A stretch of 64,000 bases of DNA, taken from NCBI RefSeq assembly GCF_043641665.1, contig NC_092186.1, positions 22,235,501-22,299,500 on the forward strand, read 5' to 3'. How positions within the stretch are numbered: the stretch's first letter is position 1; the number at the start of each line of letters is the position of its first letter. Shown piece after piece: positions 25,533 to 37,905 of this stretch. Both the position numbers and the translations under genes were made by a program. The notes under the pieces are model-generated. The model was given only the letters and a program-made list of their open reading frames with translations, was not told the DNA's origin and searched no databases. This DNA is from Enoplosus armatus. Lineage: Eukaryota; Chordata; Actinopteri; Centrarchiformes; Enoplosidae.

Positions 25533-26661
25533 ATGTCGTCATGTCTGCTTCGTTTGGCCAAGAGCGAATGTGGGTTGTGTGTTGATTCTGTGTCACAGTT
25601 AGGGATTGGGATAATGAGTTTAAACCGCAACATTTGGATGATCAGTCCTGTGATGCTCTACATGCTTATTATACCTTTGTTGGGCCATGCACGGCCAAAC
25701 CATTCAAATAATGTCCATGACAGAGACGCATGGGAGGGGCCATGCGGGCGCTGCCACGAGACACGCTGTGTTAATCTTCCACTGACACTCAACTGATGTC
25801 ACGCTCATGATCAATGAGTAAGCTGACCCGTTCATGTTCATATGGCCTCACAACACACATGCTGGACACCTCTCTGGATTCTTCGCCACAGACTCCTGAC
25901 GACATGACGTGGGACGCTATTGTTCGAGAACAGGTGAAGGTCAGCGTCTTCCTTCAGGTCATTCAATATACACGCTTCGTTCACACGCACAGAGCGAAAG
26001 GGAAATGGAAATACAACATCCAACAGCACTATAATAGGTAAGGGAGCACTGTGTCGCCTCTAATTAGGATTTGTTGACTGCAGTCCCTGAAACGTTGATT
26101 TGCTTCAATAACAACGGTCTGAAACAGACAACCGGCGCTGTAGTGAGATTATTTACCGTCCGTCAGTCAGAGACAGGGACATCTTTTAACCTGCTAAAGC
26201 TGCAAGTGCATGGAAACAAAGCTAGCATTCTTTGCGCACTCTCGCCTTTGAACTGGCAAAGGCAGACTGTTTTTAAGATTCGGGTACCGCACGAGAAGAG
26301 AATTTTTTCAGGTTGATTTTCGGCAGTTTGGGCCGTATGGTAATGCCTAGTTTGATTTCCATTACAGACCAGGAAGTTCCTGCAGGTAGTCTCCGTCCTG
26401 TCTCTGTACTTTTACATATAAAGTCGCACAACTTTGGAAGGCCCAAAACTAGTCAGTCTGGTTGACAAAACTTCAATTTCAGCGTGTGTATCTTTGACAA
26501 AACCAAACCAACTCTCACCCTACTTCTACCCAAACCAAAGGCCAAGGCATGTAATTACAGCAGGCCGGAGAAATTTGGTTTCAAATAACCTTGTTGGGAT
26601 ACACCGCACTGCCAAGGAGAACGTGGAGAAAAGCCCGAACTGGCCCAGTCTGTGTACATGA
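25533..26661 (+). pseudogene. decayed protein-coding region of unknown origin, possibly a retroviral envelope relic
   Basis: Four plus-strand open segments follow one another (25533-25796, 25814-26041, 26071-26316, 26434-26661) in different frames, without low-complexity content. Their composition looks protein-like (W, C, H and N well represented). The first contains an ATG at about 25611 followed by a basic then hydrophobic stretch (MLYMLIIPLLGHA), which is signal-peptide-like, and then a Cys-rich patch GPCGRCHETRC. The remaining segments have no motif I recognise. Such a layout would suit a decayed secreted or envelope-type glycoprotein. No reverse transcriptase, LTR pair, primer-binding site or fusion/CX6CC motif was found, so a retroviral source is only a possibility. 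A chance cluster of open frames is the other explanation. Frames are interrupted by stops and shifts, so no intact product is expected. Confidence 0.3.
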
Positions 26662-27072
26662 AATCTGGAGGAAAGCTAGGAGAAAATACCATGGCAACCA
26701 TGTTGCACTGCTGAGGTATGTAAGTGTGTTGAACTATTCACGTGCAACAGAAAAGGCCATTTGAAGAACCAAACCAACTAAATACAGGTGACAGAAACAG
26801 ACAAAGGCTTTCACTACTGAGTGTCTGAAATGATGCAGCGACGCATTGAATCCGCAGTCGTCTCCGTAATGTAAAGATGAAAAGCTCATCGTAAAGACTT
26901 GCATTTACTTCTCACATTATTCTGAGAACTACGTGACACTCTGTAAAAGTCTGAATGGCACGCAATGTTATTTTCTGTTCTTATTTTTATTTCATTTTTT
27001 ATAACTGTGATATCTGTTGAAGCCTGGGAACTGTGACTGTATGCTCTGCACAGCCAAGTATGGCACACACAA

Positions 27073-27105
<33 letters not shown>

Positions 27106-27902
27106 ATTGTTCTCAAAACCCCCATACATTAAAGACAAACAGAAAGCAAGTAAAGCGAGTAGAAGGAAGGTAGGGGGTGTGGAAATGAGAGACGGAAAGA
27201 AAAGAGAGCAAGAGAGAACGGAGAGAGGGTGAGTGCTGGAGGAAGAGGAGAGGAAATAGATGGTCCTCCACATCGGCTGAGGAGCCAAAGAACATACGTG
27301 TCGGCAGAGAGAAAGAGGCCCTTAATCAGCGAGCAGAGGTTGAACCACAGCCGTGAGGGAGTGGGGAAAACTCCAAGAACTGTGTGTGTGTGTGAGAGAG
27401 CAGGAAACACAGAGAGGGATGGAGTAAAGTATAATATAGGTCTTTTGAGGAGATTAAAGGCCTGTCCACTTTTCCCGATAATCAGCTGGAGACGAGGGAG
27501 ATATCGAGGAGAAAGGACCAGAATACGACAAGAGCACAGTGCAGGCGGGGGGGGGGGGGACAGTAATAGTAAAGTAATGGCCAGCAGGGAGGGACTGGAT
27601 GTATCTTTTTTTTTTAAGTTTGACCTTTCTGACATCGAGTAACTTGAATTACCCACTACGGCAGGGCAGCGTGTATTAGGAGAGAAAAAGAGGTAATCAA
27701 CACGTGATCCGCCCACTGCTGATTAAAAATAAAAGGGCAACTCGAGTGGCAACTACACTGCCAAACAAAGTTGCTCAATCACTTCCTCCCGCAACTGCAA
27801 CTTAATAATCAGAGAGGAATAAATAAATACTGGAAGTGTAACATTAGCGTGAGTATAAAGTGTGACCTAAGAAAGTGCCTGCATTTGAAAGCACATGCTC
27901 AC

Positions 27903-27904
<2 letters not shown>

Positions 27905-27943
<39 letters not shown>
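27905..27943. repeat. (GT)19 microsatellite
   Basis: Uninterrupted GT dinucleotides. Confidence 0.95.
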
Positions 27944-27944
<1 letters not shown>

Positions 27945-28549
27945 AAGTGGGATGCACACACTACAAAGGCTGGAGATGTGAAGAGAACTCATGGACCGGC
28001 AATCCAGACAGCTGGCTAGATCAAATACACAATATATTATGCTCCTCGCAGCACATCAAATACCACCTACCGGTTCAAAGAAGCTCGTTACCACTTTATG
28101 ATCCCCCTCTCTGGACACAGGAGAGTGGAGCCCATAGGGCAGGACGTGGTCTCCGGACTTTTGAGACAAAAACACAGGCGAATCTGTAATGGCTAACCAG
28201 GGGTGCGCAGAGTTGGGCAGGAGCCGTAGCCACGGAGAGACTCCCCCGGGTGACAGCTGCATCAGGTGGTGAGGGAGGACTCACCTGCAGCACAGTGTGG
28301 CGGAGATGAAAGAGATGGTGGCAAACTGGAGATAGAAAACTGTGATCCTTCTGACATTTGTATTCACTGAGATGTGGTGGGTGTGGTTGGGATCTTCAAA
28401 GAGGCGAAGTAAAAAAAAAACTGAGGTAAGAAACTGAAGCTTTTTAAAAAGGAAGCTCATATCCTGGAGGTCCCCAAGGTCACTGTGGGGCCACGTGTTG
28501 AAATCCAGAGAAGGAAGATTACTCGATCACTCCATGGAAAGAAAAGTAG

Positions 28550-28800
28550 CTGGAAACGAATTTTGATCCTCGATGAATCGGCTTCAGAAAAAATGTCAAA
28601 CGTTTGCTTCGTTCCAGCTTCTTAAATGTGAGGATTTGCTGCTTTTGTGTGTCGTTCATGACAGTAAATGAATGACTCTGGGGTTTAGGACAGTTGGTTG
28701 GACAAGAGAAGCAATCTGAAGGCGTCACTGTGATGAGCACTTTTCACTTTTATAGACTTAACAATTAATCGATTCATTGTGACAATAATCTGCAAATTCA
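28550..28800 (-). mobile_element. second copy of the CGATTAATC / CAACAGTCCAAAA element
   Basis: Contains TTCCAGCTTCTTAAATGTGA, GGATTTGCTGCTTTTGTG, GGGTTTAGGACAGTTGGTTG and ACAATTAATCGATTCATTG in the same order as the 8.3-kb copy. It is better preserved in the middle, with one end eroded. Explains the minus open frame 28519-28740. Confidence 0.75.
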
Positions 28801-29174
28801 GTGAATGCAGACAAACAATGAATGAATCCAGAACACTGGATTTGTCCATACCGACCACACATAGTTGGTGGTGGACTGAATGACAACTTTACTACCAAGA
28901 GGATGCGGTATACTTTTTATGCTATTTATTGTTTCATTGTTTTGTACTGATTTTTACCACACTATTCATTTTATGCCTCATGTTCTTCTTCATACTGTGA
29001 TTCATTCTCTTTATATGTAGAATATAATGCGTAGATGTTACAGTATAAATACATATTAGGATTGTTTACCACTTTTGACAGCTGCAATATGCCTCACATT
29101 AACCTCTATTTTTTTTATGATAGTGTATTTGTCCCTCCTATATAAACAGCTTGAAAATACCAGTATACAGTGGG

Positions 29175-29250
29175 GTGTTTGTTGTTTTACTGTACATTCC
29201 CCACTGCTGGAACAACACAGTTTTTCTCTCTGGGACCAATAAAGCAGTCT
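29175..29250 (+). repeat. teleost LINE 3'-tail-like repeat
   Basis: The end CAGTTTTTCTCTCTGGGACC, AATAAAGCAGTCTATC fits the (T)TTCCCTCTGGGATCAATAAAGTATCTATC tail of fish non-LTR elements. The AT-rich sequence upstream (28,910-29,175) may be the body but shows no coding similarity. Confidence 0.5.
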
Positions 29251-31162
29251 ATCAACGGTGAAATCCTTCTCTTTCCAGCCACTCAAAAGAAATCTTTGGC
29301 AAGCAGGTGCCGCCATGCTTTGAAAAAAAAAAAAAAACCCAAATAGCTGCCTTTAATTTGACAAATATAGAAAGGGATTGTGCAAAAACAAAGCAGAGCG
29401 TAGCAAACGCATCACGCGGCTTCCACAAGCGGGATGAAATAATATCAAGACGACTAAAGACGCTTTGTGGAAGTAACACTTGCCAGCTCCCGCTCGTATA
29501 CAGCTACTTCACGGAGGTTAATCTCTCTCTTGTGTGTGTGTGCTCATGAATCAGCAGTCTGCATCTGTTTACTCATTTTAAGAAAAACAGATTGCACCAC
29601 TTCCTCTAAGCTTGAAGAGCCTTTGCACGACTCACTTGATGGGGATTAAAAACGAAGAGGAGCTGATGAGAGAGGCTGCGGTGAGCGATGATGCACATTT
29701 TCGATATATATTTTACCGCTTTACTTTGAGGTCCCTGCGAAAACAGCGTTACCAAATTGGACAAAAACCCGTGCACACACGCAAAGAATCGTCAGGGGGG
29801 GAACACACAACACCCTGGTGATCCTGCAGCCTGCTCTCTCTTTGCTCACACTGGCGAGAATGACTCAAAGGCACGCCCTCTGAGTCAACCATGTTTGCCT
29901 GACACCTTGACCAAATATTAGTGCTCTAAAACGACGGCTTAATTCCTGTCTGTCCGAGTGGACGTTTCCTTCTTCCTTCTGTTACCTGTTTGACATACGA
30001 ATCCAAAGAGTCTGATCTGCATAACGATCAAACCAGCCCGATCCTTTTGTCAGAGGCGCAGCAGGGTCCTTGACTTAAAGATATAGATCTTTAGATCGCA
30101 ATGACATGGCCAATTAAGGTGTTTCCCCCATCATTTTTAGCTGGCTGAAGGGGAACATCACTCGTTAAACCATTGTCCTCTCGGCTCTACGTCGTTGCCA
30201 GATCCCGGGATTTGAACTCCCAGAACGACGGCGTCCGCATGCCAAAGCCTAAGACCTCCCAAATCCCGTCACATCCTGGGCCCCCGATCCTCGTTGCCCC
30301 TTTACATAAGCAGAGCATTACAGCTCCGCAAAGCAGCTTAGAAGTGGAGGGGAACAAGCGTGACAATAGAAGAAAAAAAGAAGAAAGACAGAAAGATACA
30401 GGGCCACGGTGAGGATCAAAGACAGAATCAGAAACAAATCGGATGTAATGGGAAGAAATTGCTTGTCAGGAGATGAAAAGTATCAGCCTCTATTCCCCTT
30501 TTATGTTACAGTTCTCTATACACATGATCTGTCTCTTAATCTCTCCTCTTTCTATTCTTTTTTTTTTTTTGTGGAGGTCGAGTGCCCGCAGGGCCCTCAG
30601 CTAGCTCTTGAGACAAACAAACGTGAGTGGCATGTGTCGTCGCGAGGCCTGTGAGTGGATATCTCGTCGGAGAGAGATCAGAGAGCAGCCGCTTTGTACG
30701 CCGCGCTGCGTTCGCTTCAGAGACTGCTAATTAAGTGGCCCCGCACAAAAGGGGCCATTGTGGGGGCACGTGGCGAGGGAGAAACAAACAAGGCCAGGCT
30801 TGTTTTGTTTTTTTGTTTTTTTCAAATGGTGTCGTCAGACGGCCAGATGCTCTGAGCAGCACTGCAGTCCAGGTAGCCACAGCCCACTGATTCTATCAGA
30901 AGAAAATCATAACTCATGAAATAAAAAAAAGTGAGGCTGCCCTACAGTGTTTGGAATGGATGAATGTAAAGTAATAATACACATTTCCATATAAATAACT
31001 GTCCGTTTTCAGTATTCTACATCCTTTCGCTCAACAATAGAACAACATCGATCTGATGCCCCATGTAAGCTTTTACATTTGCTGACAATGCATGCGTGTT
31101 CAATAGGACCCTAGAAAAAACATGAATTTCATGTGTACAAAGTTGTGCTTTTCCACTACTGG

Positions 31163-31163
<1 letters not shown>

Positions 31164-31203
<40 letters not shown>
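31164..31203. repeat. (GT)20 microsatellite
   Basis: Paired with an inverted CA array at 31318-31357; the two arrays can fold into a stem over a 114-bp loop. Confidence 0.95.
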
Positions 31204-31207
<4 letters not shown>

Positions 31208-31314
31208 TTCTTTTCCAAGATGTCTGGAGACTCTATGAGGTCATATCCTTCTGCTTCAGTAGCCCTTATTAGAAGTGACATATGCACAGAGAAACCTCAC
31301 TGCTCCTGTACTAT

Positions 31315-31317
<3 letters not shown>

Positions 31318-31357
<40 letters not shown>
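31318..31357. repeat. (CA)20 microsatellite
   Basis: Reverse-complement partner of the GT array at 31164-31203. Confidence 0.95.
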
Positions 31358-31359
<2 letters not shown>

Positions 31360-32221
31360 CAAATCCCCCTAACAACAGGCCATCTGGGTGACATCCGGCT
31401 CTCAGACTTGACCTGCATTGATTTATTAAACACTCAGACACTGATACCGACCCTGTTACTCACATACATACTTGCACATGCACACACACACACACAGACA
31501 GACACACACACACACCTCATCCCCTCCCCCACACCCCCCCCCCCCTGACACTCCAATCTCATCAGACTATCACAGGCTCACTTTCCTAGACAGGGTCATC
31601 GTTTTAATGATATCAGCTATCAATCCTTTAGCCCGCTCCTCCCCACACATGTAAAACCTATGTGGCTCTTCATTCACCAGGCTGCTGTCAATGCTGTTTG
31701 ACTGATGTCTTCATGCGCAAAGGAAAATCATGAAGCGGCCGGATACAACCAAGAGGATTCTGAGGGGTCGAGCCAGTCCGTTGAATGCATACTGTCTAAT
31801 CGTGCTTCCGTCCTGATTTTATTGGAGATGGACTCGACAGGCAAATCGCGTCACAAAGAAATGATTCTATGGCTCCTGAAAAATACAACGCATCAGCAGC
31901 ACCTCTTTCCTTCCACTGCTTCATTTGAATTGTTTTTCTTAAATAAATATTAATGAATATTATAATTACGTTGGCTAAAACCTCAACACAGTGAGAGGAA
32001 AAACGTCCTTCTAAAAAAGCACAGAGTGAAAGCGAGGCCAGCTCGCAGCACTGCATACACACAAATACACACACGGTAACACACAAATGGACACCTACTC
32101 ACGCGTCCACTCACGCACGCAGCACAAATGTCCCACTGAGGCCATAAAATCTGTGTGATGCATGGGGGAGGGGATATACAGTTCTATATGAAACCTCAGT
32201 CCGAGCCCTTTGTGGCTAGCC

Positions 32222-32254
<33 letters not shown>

Positions 32255-33304
32255 GATGTGTGCTCTATGTGCAGGCCTGTATGAAGAGAGGTCGACACTG
32301 GACCCAGCTTCTCAAAACATACACACGTATGCTGATATGCTGAATGAACAGTCTACACCTCAAAATAGTTAATCCACTTACCAGCTCCTCTTTATCAACA
32401 CATAATCGCTAAATGATTAATAGCCTTGATGATTATAGCAATTTCATTTTCAATTACAAATCACGTGCCAATCACACGTTGTAAACCCAAATTACTGTGC
32501 TTGTGGCAGCAGCATTCAAGTGCCAAAATAATAAAAATAAAAAAAAGTCATAAACACTGTTCTGTAATTACTCTTCCAGCGACTGACTGACAAGCGGAAA
32601 CACGCGTGGTTTCAGCAGCCCCCTCCCGCAAACAAAAAGGAGAAAAAAAAGCCTTTCACTAGCAAACAACGTTCCCGCTGGCTGTATGAATCGACGCTCG
32701 CTGTGAGCCTCGTACCACCCGCCACCCCCCCCACACCCCCTTCACGGCCCTGCACTTCCACTATCGGCATTCAAGTCCCAAACCAAACACACATGCAGCG
32801 GGCTGCTGGTCGGTCCACATGACAAATTACTACTGGGCTTATTATCAAAAATCAGCACTCGCCGGAGGGAGTGGTTGGGGAGGTGGGGAGAGGAAGAGGG
32901 GCGCGGGTGGAGATTCAAACAAAGCCTGCCGAGCATCCGCGGACAAAAGAGAGGGACACATTTCTCCCGCTGCTGACAAGCAAAAAGAATTCATTTCAAT
33001 TACAAATGGCTGCCGCTTGGAAGCTACAAAGAGCCCCCACAAAGGTCACCAGGAGTTGGAGCATGTGCGCGTCTGTGTGTGTTCACTTGTACAGCGGTGT
33101 ACCGTTTGTGCATACCTATTTGTTTTTGGCTCAAAAGAAGGTAGAAGAGAGAGGGAGCTAATATTTGCCAAGGTGACCGAGACCCAAAAAAAAAAAAGAA
33201 AAAGGAAAAGAATCCCACGCTGCTGTTTTGCATCGCTTAGAGCTTCCAGAGGCGATGGTGGAATGCGATTGTTTTCTTTTCTGACACGCTGACTCCACCT
33301 CTCC

Positions 33305-33470
33305 ACCGTGTTCTGCCGCGCTCGCAGCAAAACAAAACACTGTACACGGCCTCCCCTCTTTTGTCTTTCCTGCCGCGCTCAATCACCGCGCGCTTCTTAT
33401 CCGCTCCGCTTCTCCGCCCTCCACCCTCCTGCCTCCGTCACGCGCTCGCTCCCACCTTCCCTCCCGCCCC
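33305..33470. promoter_or_regulatory. CpG-dense, pyrimidine-rich block
   Basis: I counted about 18 CpG in roughly 165 bp (for example CTGCCGCGCTCGCAGC, CACCGCGCGCTTC, GTCACGCGCTCGCTCC), while the surrounding intron has CpG only sporadically. No TATA box, start codon context or splice donor with an obvious coding exon was found. It could be an alternative promoter or an unmethylated enhancer; C/T richness also suggests a simple compositional patch. Confidence 0.35.
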
Positions 33471-34543
33471 TTTTCCCTTTGGCAAACAGCCAGTTGTCCC
33501 TTCCTTTGTTTGCTTTGTTGGTGATCGCTGATTAGAAAAACAAAAATGAAAAATAAATTTAAAAAAAAAACACCTATTGCAATGAAAGGATCGTGGATCC
33601 TGAGGTCAGAGCGAATAACAAACTCCCACTGGGAGAAGCCTCAAAGTGGCCAAAACATCTGAATTTGAGGCTGTAATAGTAGTACAGATAAATAGTGATG
33701 GATAAACATTGTGTGTGTCCGTAGACATGCGTTGAAAATGGCAATAGGTGACACGTTTCAGGACAAGAGACAAGGATCATGTAAAATAGACTGTGTTTAC
33801 AATGAAATTTGTTTCAGTAATTCTTACACTTGTGCTTATTAATTTCTCTCACTGTATCACTCCAATATGGCAATGACACTGAGGAACTTTGCTTAGAGAT
33901 TAAAAAAAACTGATTTACGGTTTAAAGATGTCAGTGTCTCAAATGGACTTTAAGGATAATAACTGTTTTTTCTTCTTCTTAAGTAATAATGGTTGTTTTG
34001 GTTTTCTTTGTTCCCGAAGGCGTCAAGCACAAAGTCAGAAAGTCAGTTTGCCTGAGATTCTGCTCTACACCAGTATGAACACCACATTCCCCTCTGCTTT
34101 CTCTCAAATCACCAGATGCCGACATGCAAGAAATGCAAGACTCTAACGGGGAAATAATCCCTGAAAAGCATGTTACCAAACAGACATCATAAAGTTCCAC
34201 GTCAATCAAAAGGAAGTAAAAGTTGCATGAAATGCAAAACAAAAGTAAACAGACCACTATCAGTCAGAGGGACTTTTCCACAACAGGGCCGAAAGGTAGC
34301 ACCGCCAGTGCTGTGACTCACTAATATGAAAAACTTCCTCTTTTCAGAGCTCCACCGCTGGTGTCTCAAGCAGGTTTACACTGTCAAAGCAATCATGTTT
34401 TCTCAGCTAATCCCTTTAAGGCCTACATGTCCCATCATCATCGGCCTCATGAATGAAATTACACAATGACTAAGCTCTTTCATTGGCCCACAAAGCTGCT
34501 TGATTTGGGAACATTAGGAGGGAGGGAAGAAAGAAAGGGATGT

Positions 34544-34564
34544 GGGGGGGGGGGGGGGGGGGGG
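34544..34564. repeat. poly-G tract, 21 nt
   Basis: Single-base run of G after a GGAGGGAAGAAAGAAAGGG purine stretch. Confidence 0.9.
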
Positions 34565-36027
34565 CATTTGACACAGCCTTTGTTGCGGCTTATGAATCAT
34601 CATACTCTGTAAGCTGGCCAAATGAGCTCGTCTGCCTGGTGTAATCTCATGACATCTCAACTTTGAATGGAGGGGCTGCTGGGAGTTACTTAACTCAAAA
34701 TGTATATTGGAATTTGACTTTCGAGTCTCCGAACGACACCGCGCGACTGTGGTGGCGTGTGTCACTGAGACAGTGGCCAACCATAAATTCACTGACTCCC
34801 AAAATCAATTTCGCCCCCCAAAAATATTTCCCCCTAGACCATGATAATGAAAGACACACTTGTAAAATTGTCGACAAGACACCGTAAAAACGCTGTGGTT
34901 AAGACGCGCCGAACAATTCCCACACAAACCATGAGGGAAAAAAAGTTTTTGCTGGTAAATGCCGGGTGAGGAATTGTCATTGTAATGGAGGCATTTTGGA
35001 ACAGAAAGAGTGAAAGCTGAAGTTAGCGTGTCTCACGTATAAAGTTTCATCGAAACATTACCGAGGCGGCACAAAAAGGGAGGGACTGGATGTTTATAAG
35101 TGCCTAGACGGTGGAAACCTGATGTTTGCTATGCCATAAAGACATGAGCTAGCTTACTGTATGCAGTTAAAGTTAGCCGCATAACATGTTTCTTACCTGT
35201 CCATAAATACAGTGCCAACTCTACAAATAACCCCCCCCTCCTTTTTTTTTTTCGTCCAGGATTAAAGTTCCCTCTGCCTTCCGCTGCACCAATGTTCACT
35301 CTGACTTTGGAGGAGCTAAACTGTGGACACAGTGGGTAGTTCAGGGGACGTAAGGAGGTTTGACGTTTCCAGTGAATCGGGTCTGTGTTTGCAAAGCTTG
35401 AAGTCTCAGCAGCCACTGAAGTAACAGAGGAGTGAGCGTGAGTGATTGATCGGCAATACTTGCCAGCCCACAGAGATCCATTACGGTTACGTTCTTCAAA
35501 GGCATGGCAAAATATTACTAATAGCTTCAGCAGGCATCTGCTGATTCTACACAGCTCAGGCATTTACAAAATAAAAGACCTTTATTCTTTTCAAGTTCTT
35601 GTCTTGTGGGTAAATTCATTTAAATGTACAACAGGGAATTTTTGTAAAGTGTTTTCCTTTTGGTGTTTTCAACAGTGCTTTTAATATACTAATTCGGGAG
35701 ATGCATAGAATTAAATCCGCAGGCACACTATCCCTCTGCTATGTCTTCCTTTTATCCTAATCTCAAAGTGATCTGCCAAACAGTTACACAAAACAGTTCA
35801 ACGAGGATGTAGCCACAGATGAGCATGTTTGGGACAGAAGTGACCTAAAGTTACCTTTCACTGTGTGGTGCTTTTTAATCATCGTGGGTATCAGGGGCAC
35901 GTTTGTGAAATAACCGTTTTCCCACTTCCTCCTTCTGCATGCTTCCCAGTCACCTTGGTGTATCCACGGATACCCCGGGCCACCGGAATACAAATACAAC
36001 CCAGACACTCGCCTCTCAGCCCCATTA

Positions 36028-36060
<33 letters not shown>

Positions 36061-37724
36061 CCCAAACCACACTGTCTTCTCTGCTGTTCCGCCGTCTCCC
36101 ACACCATCCCCCTTCATTAACAGTTTCCCTGTTTCAACAGACGGTCACAGGGGACTGTTTGTTCAGTTTTAATAAACGAGACGGTGGGAACCTTTCTTTC
36201 ACTTGCTCTTCAAAGATTATGTAGAATTTACAAAGTGGGATGCATTATGTGCATTCGAACTAACAAGGGGTGGTTGGCAATCACCTTTTGCCTGCTTCTC
36301 CCATCCATGTACACAGAGGTGGAGACTGATGATGTTTTTGATACGTGTCCACAAACTGCTTGGGTTCAGATGGATACACGTTTTCTACATGTGCGTCTCC
36401 ACCTGTCTGATTTTAGGGGTGTGTGTGTGCTGAGGGTGGGTTGGTGGGGGGGGGGGGGTACCCTTGGATCGCTTTGAAAAACCCCAGAGAGGGTTGATGA
36501 AAGGCCCCCCCAGCAGGTGCTCTTGGCCACACAACACAATGGTGGAATAGCCGCTGGACGAAGCAGCCGAAAAGTAGTGCCAGGAGGGCGGAGGGTGAAG
36601 GGCAGAGGGTGGGTGCCGGTTGGTGGTGGGGTGGGCAGGTTTTGGAGCCAGCAGTGTGCGGGCACGGCTTTTCGATGGCAGCGAACAAAGCCGACCTCTT
36701 CATAGCCATCCAGAGATGCAAATTGCTCTTCATCAAAGTTTCACACTCGGCTTCCAGCGAACAAAATGGAAATGCTGGCTCCTTGGCTGGAACCATCAGT
36801 AACACCCCCGTCCTCTGTCCTCTTTCACCGTTTGTAACTGGCAGCTCTTCGACGAACAGCAAGGTGAGCACACACAACCACCACCATACTCACAACACAG
36901 TCGCATTTGTGCGCAGCACCGGGCATGTGCAGCCACATTAACACTCTCGCACACACACCCTTCGACGCCCAGCTTTCTTTCCGCCGGCTGTTTTTTCATC
37001 CAGTATCCCACAGGGAAGCTCACAATGAGCCCTGCTGCAAATTAAGCTGGTCAACAGCCATCAAAGACATCCCTGCCGGGTATTTAGACCTGATCAGCCT
37101 CATCCCAGAGGCCCCTACAGGTAAGACAGAAGGGTGTGTCTGTGTCTATGTGTGGGACAGAGAGACAAAGAAAAGAAGAGGCTGGGTGCCTGGGTGTGCG
37201 TATATGCGTGTACAAGAGATGCCTTTAATATTTCAGGTGCTGCTTCCTACATTTTCTTCTCTTTTCCTCCTCTCATCCTCTCTTTTCGTCGCCAGCTACT
37301 GAAAAGGGAAGAAGGCCTGAACTCTCTGGCTTAGTGCGATAACAGCAGAGCTTTAACCTTATACAGGATGGTCTTTCAATATTCTGGTGATGTCTGAATG
37401 CCTTTAAAAACATAGGCTGAGCAAGCAGGTCAAATACAACACATTAGCATTTTTGGAAAGTACCCCTGGATGGCAATGATGTTTTCTAATTTCTGTGTGT
37501 GTGTGTGTGTGTTCTGTGCAGCTTGTGCCAGGCACTAGGGGGGTTTTGTTGAACCCGTTTGACCACCCAAAGCCCTCGCTGGCTGGTAAGCTGATCTAAG
37601 CTTTACACATCGATTCTTTCGGGGGGTGAAGGAGGAGCGAGTGAGTGGCATAGCGTCCACCTTGTAATCCAAATGATAAATTTTAACTACTGAATGAAAA
37701 CTACTGGTTCTTCATGGAAGCTTA

Positions 37725-37905
37725 TGTAACTAATAGACCTTTTCAACCAAGCAGTTCTTGGAACTAAGGGCCTCCAGGAACTAAACCCAGGGAGAAACCG
37801 GGTTACTCCTGTTTTGTGTTTCCGCCATTTCTGAAGAACCACAAGGATTAGGCAAATTAGACTGATAGCAACAGCGTGGGTTTCGCACGTGATGACACAA
37901 CAACA
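37725..37905 (+). repeat. possible teleost MITE (GGAACTA.. / GGGTTTCGCACGTGATGAC type)
   Basis: GACCTTTTCAACCAAGCAGT, TCTTGGAACTAAGGGCCTCC, AACCGGGTTACTCCTGTTTT, GTGTTTCCGCCATTTCTGAA, AATTAGACTGATAGCAACAG and GTGGGTTTCGCACGTGATGA match my memory of a fish short element. No terminal inverted repeat was verified, so the boundaries are approximate. Confidence 0.4.

Noticed and set aside
27129..27716. 195-codon minus open frame, the longest in the window
   Set aside because: Ser/Leu/Pro-rich low complexity produced by a purine-biased plus strand; no domain, no splice structure.
30190..30240. tRNA-like T-arm on the minus strand (GAGTTCAAATCCC with a 5-6 bp stem)
   Set aside because: No box A at the right distance, no acceptor stem or anticodon arm. 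At most a SINE scrap or chance.
35129..35563. 144-codon minus open frame
   Set aside because: No domain recognised. The sequence may be part of an older repeat, but I could not name it.
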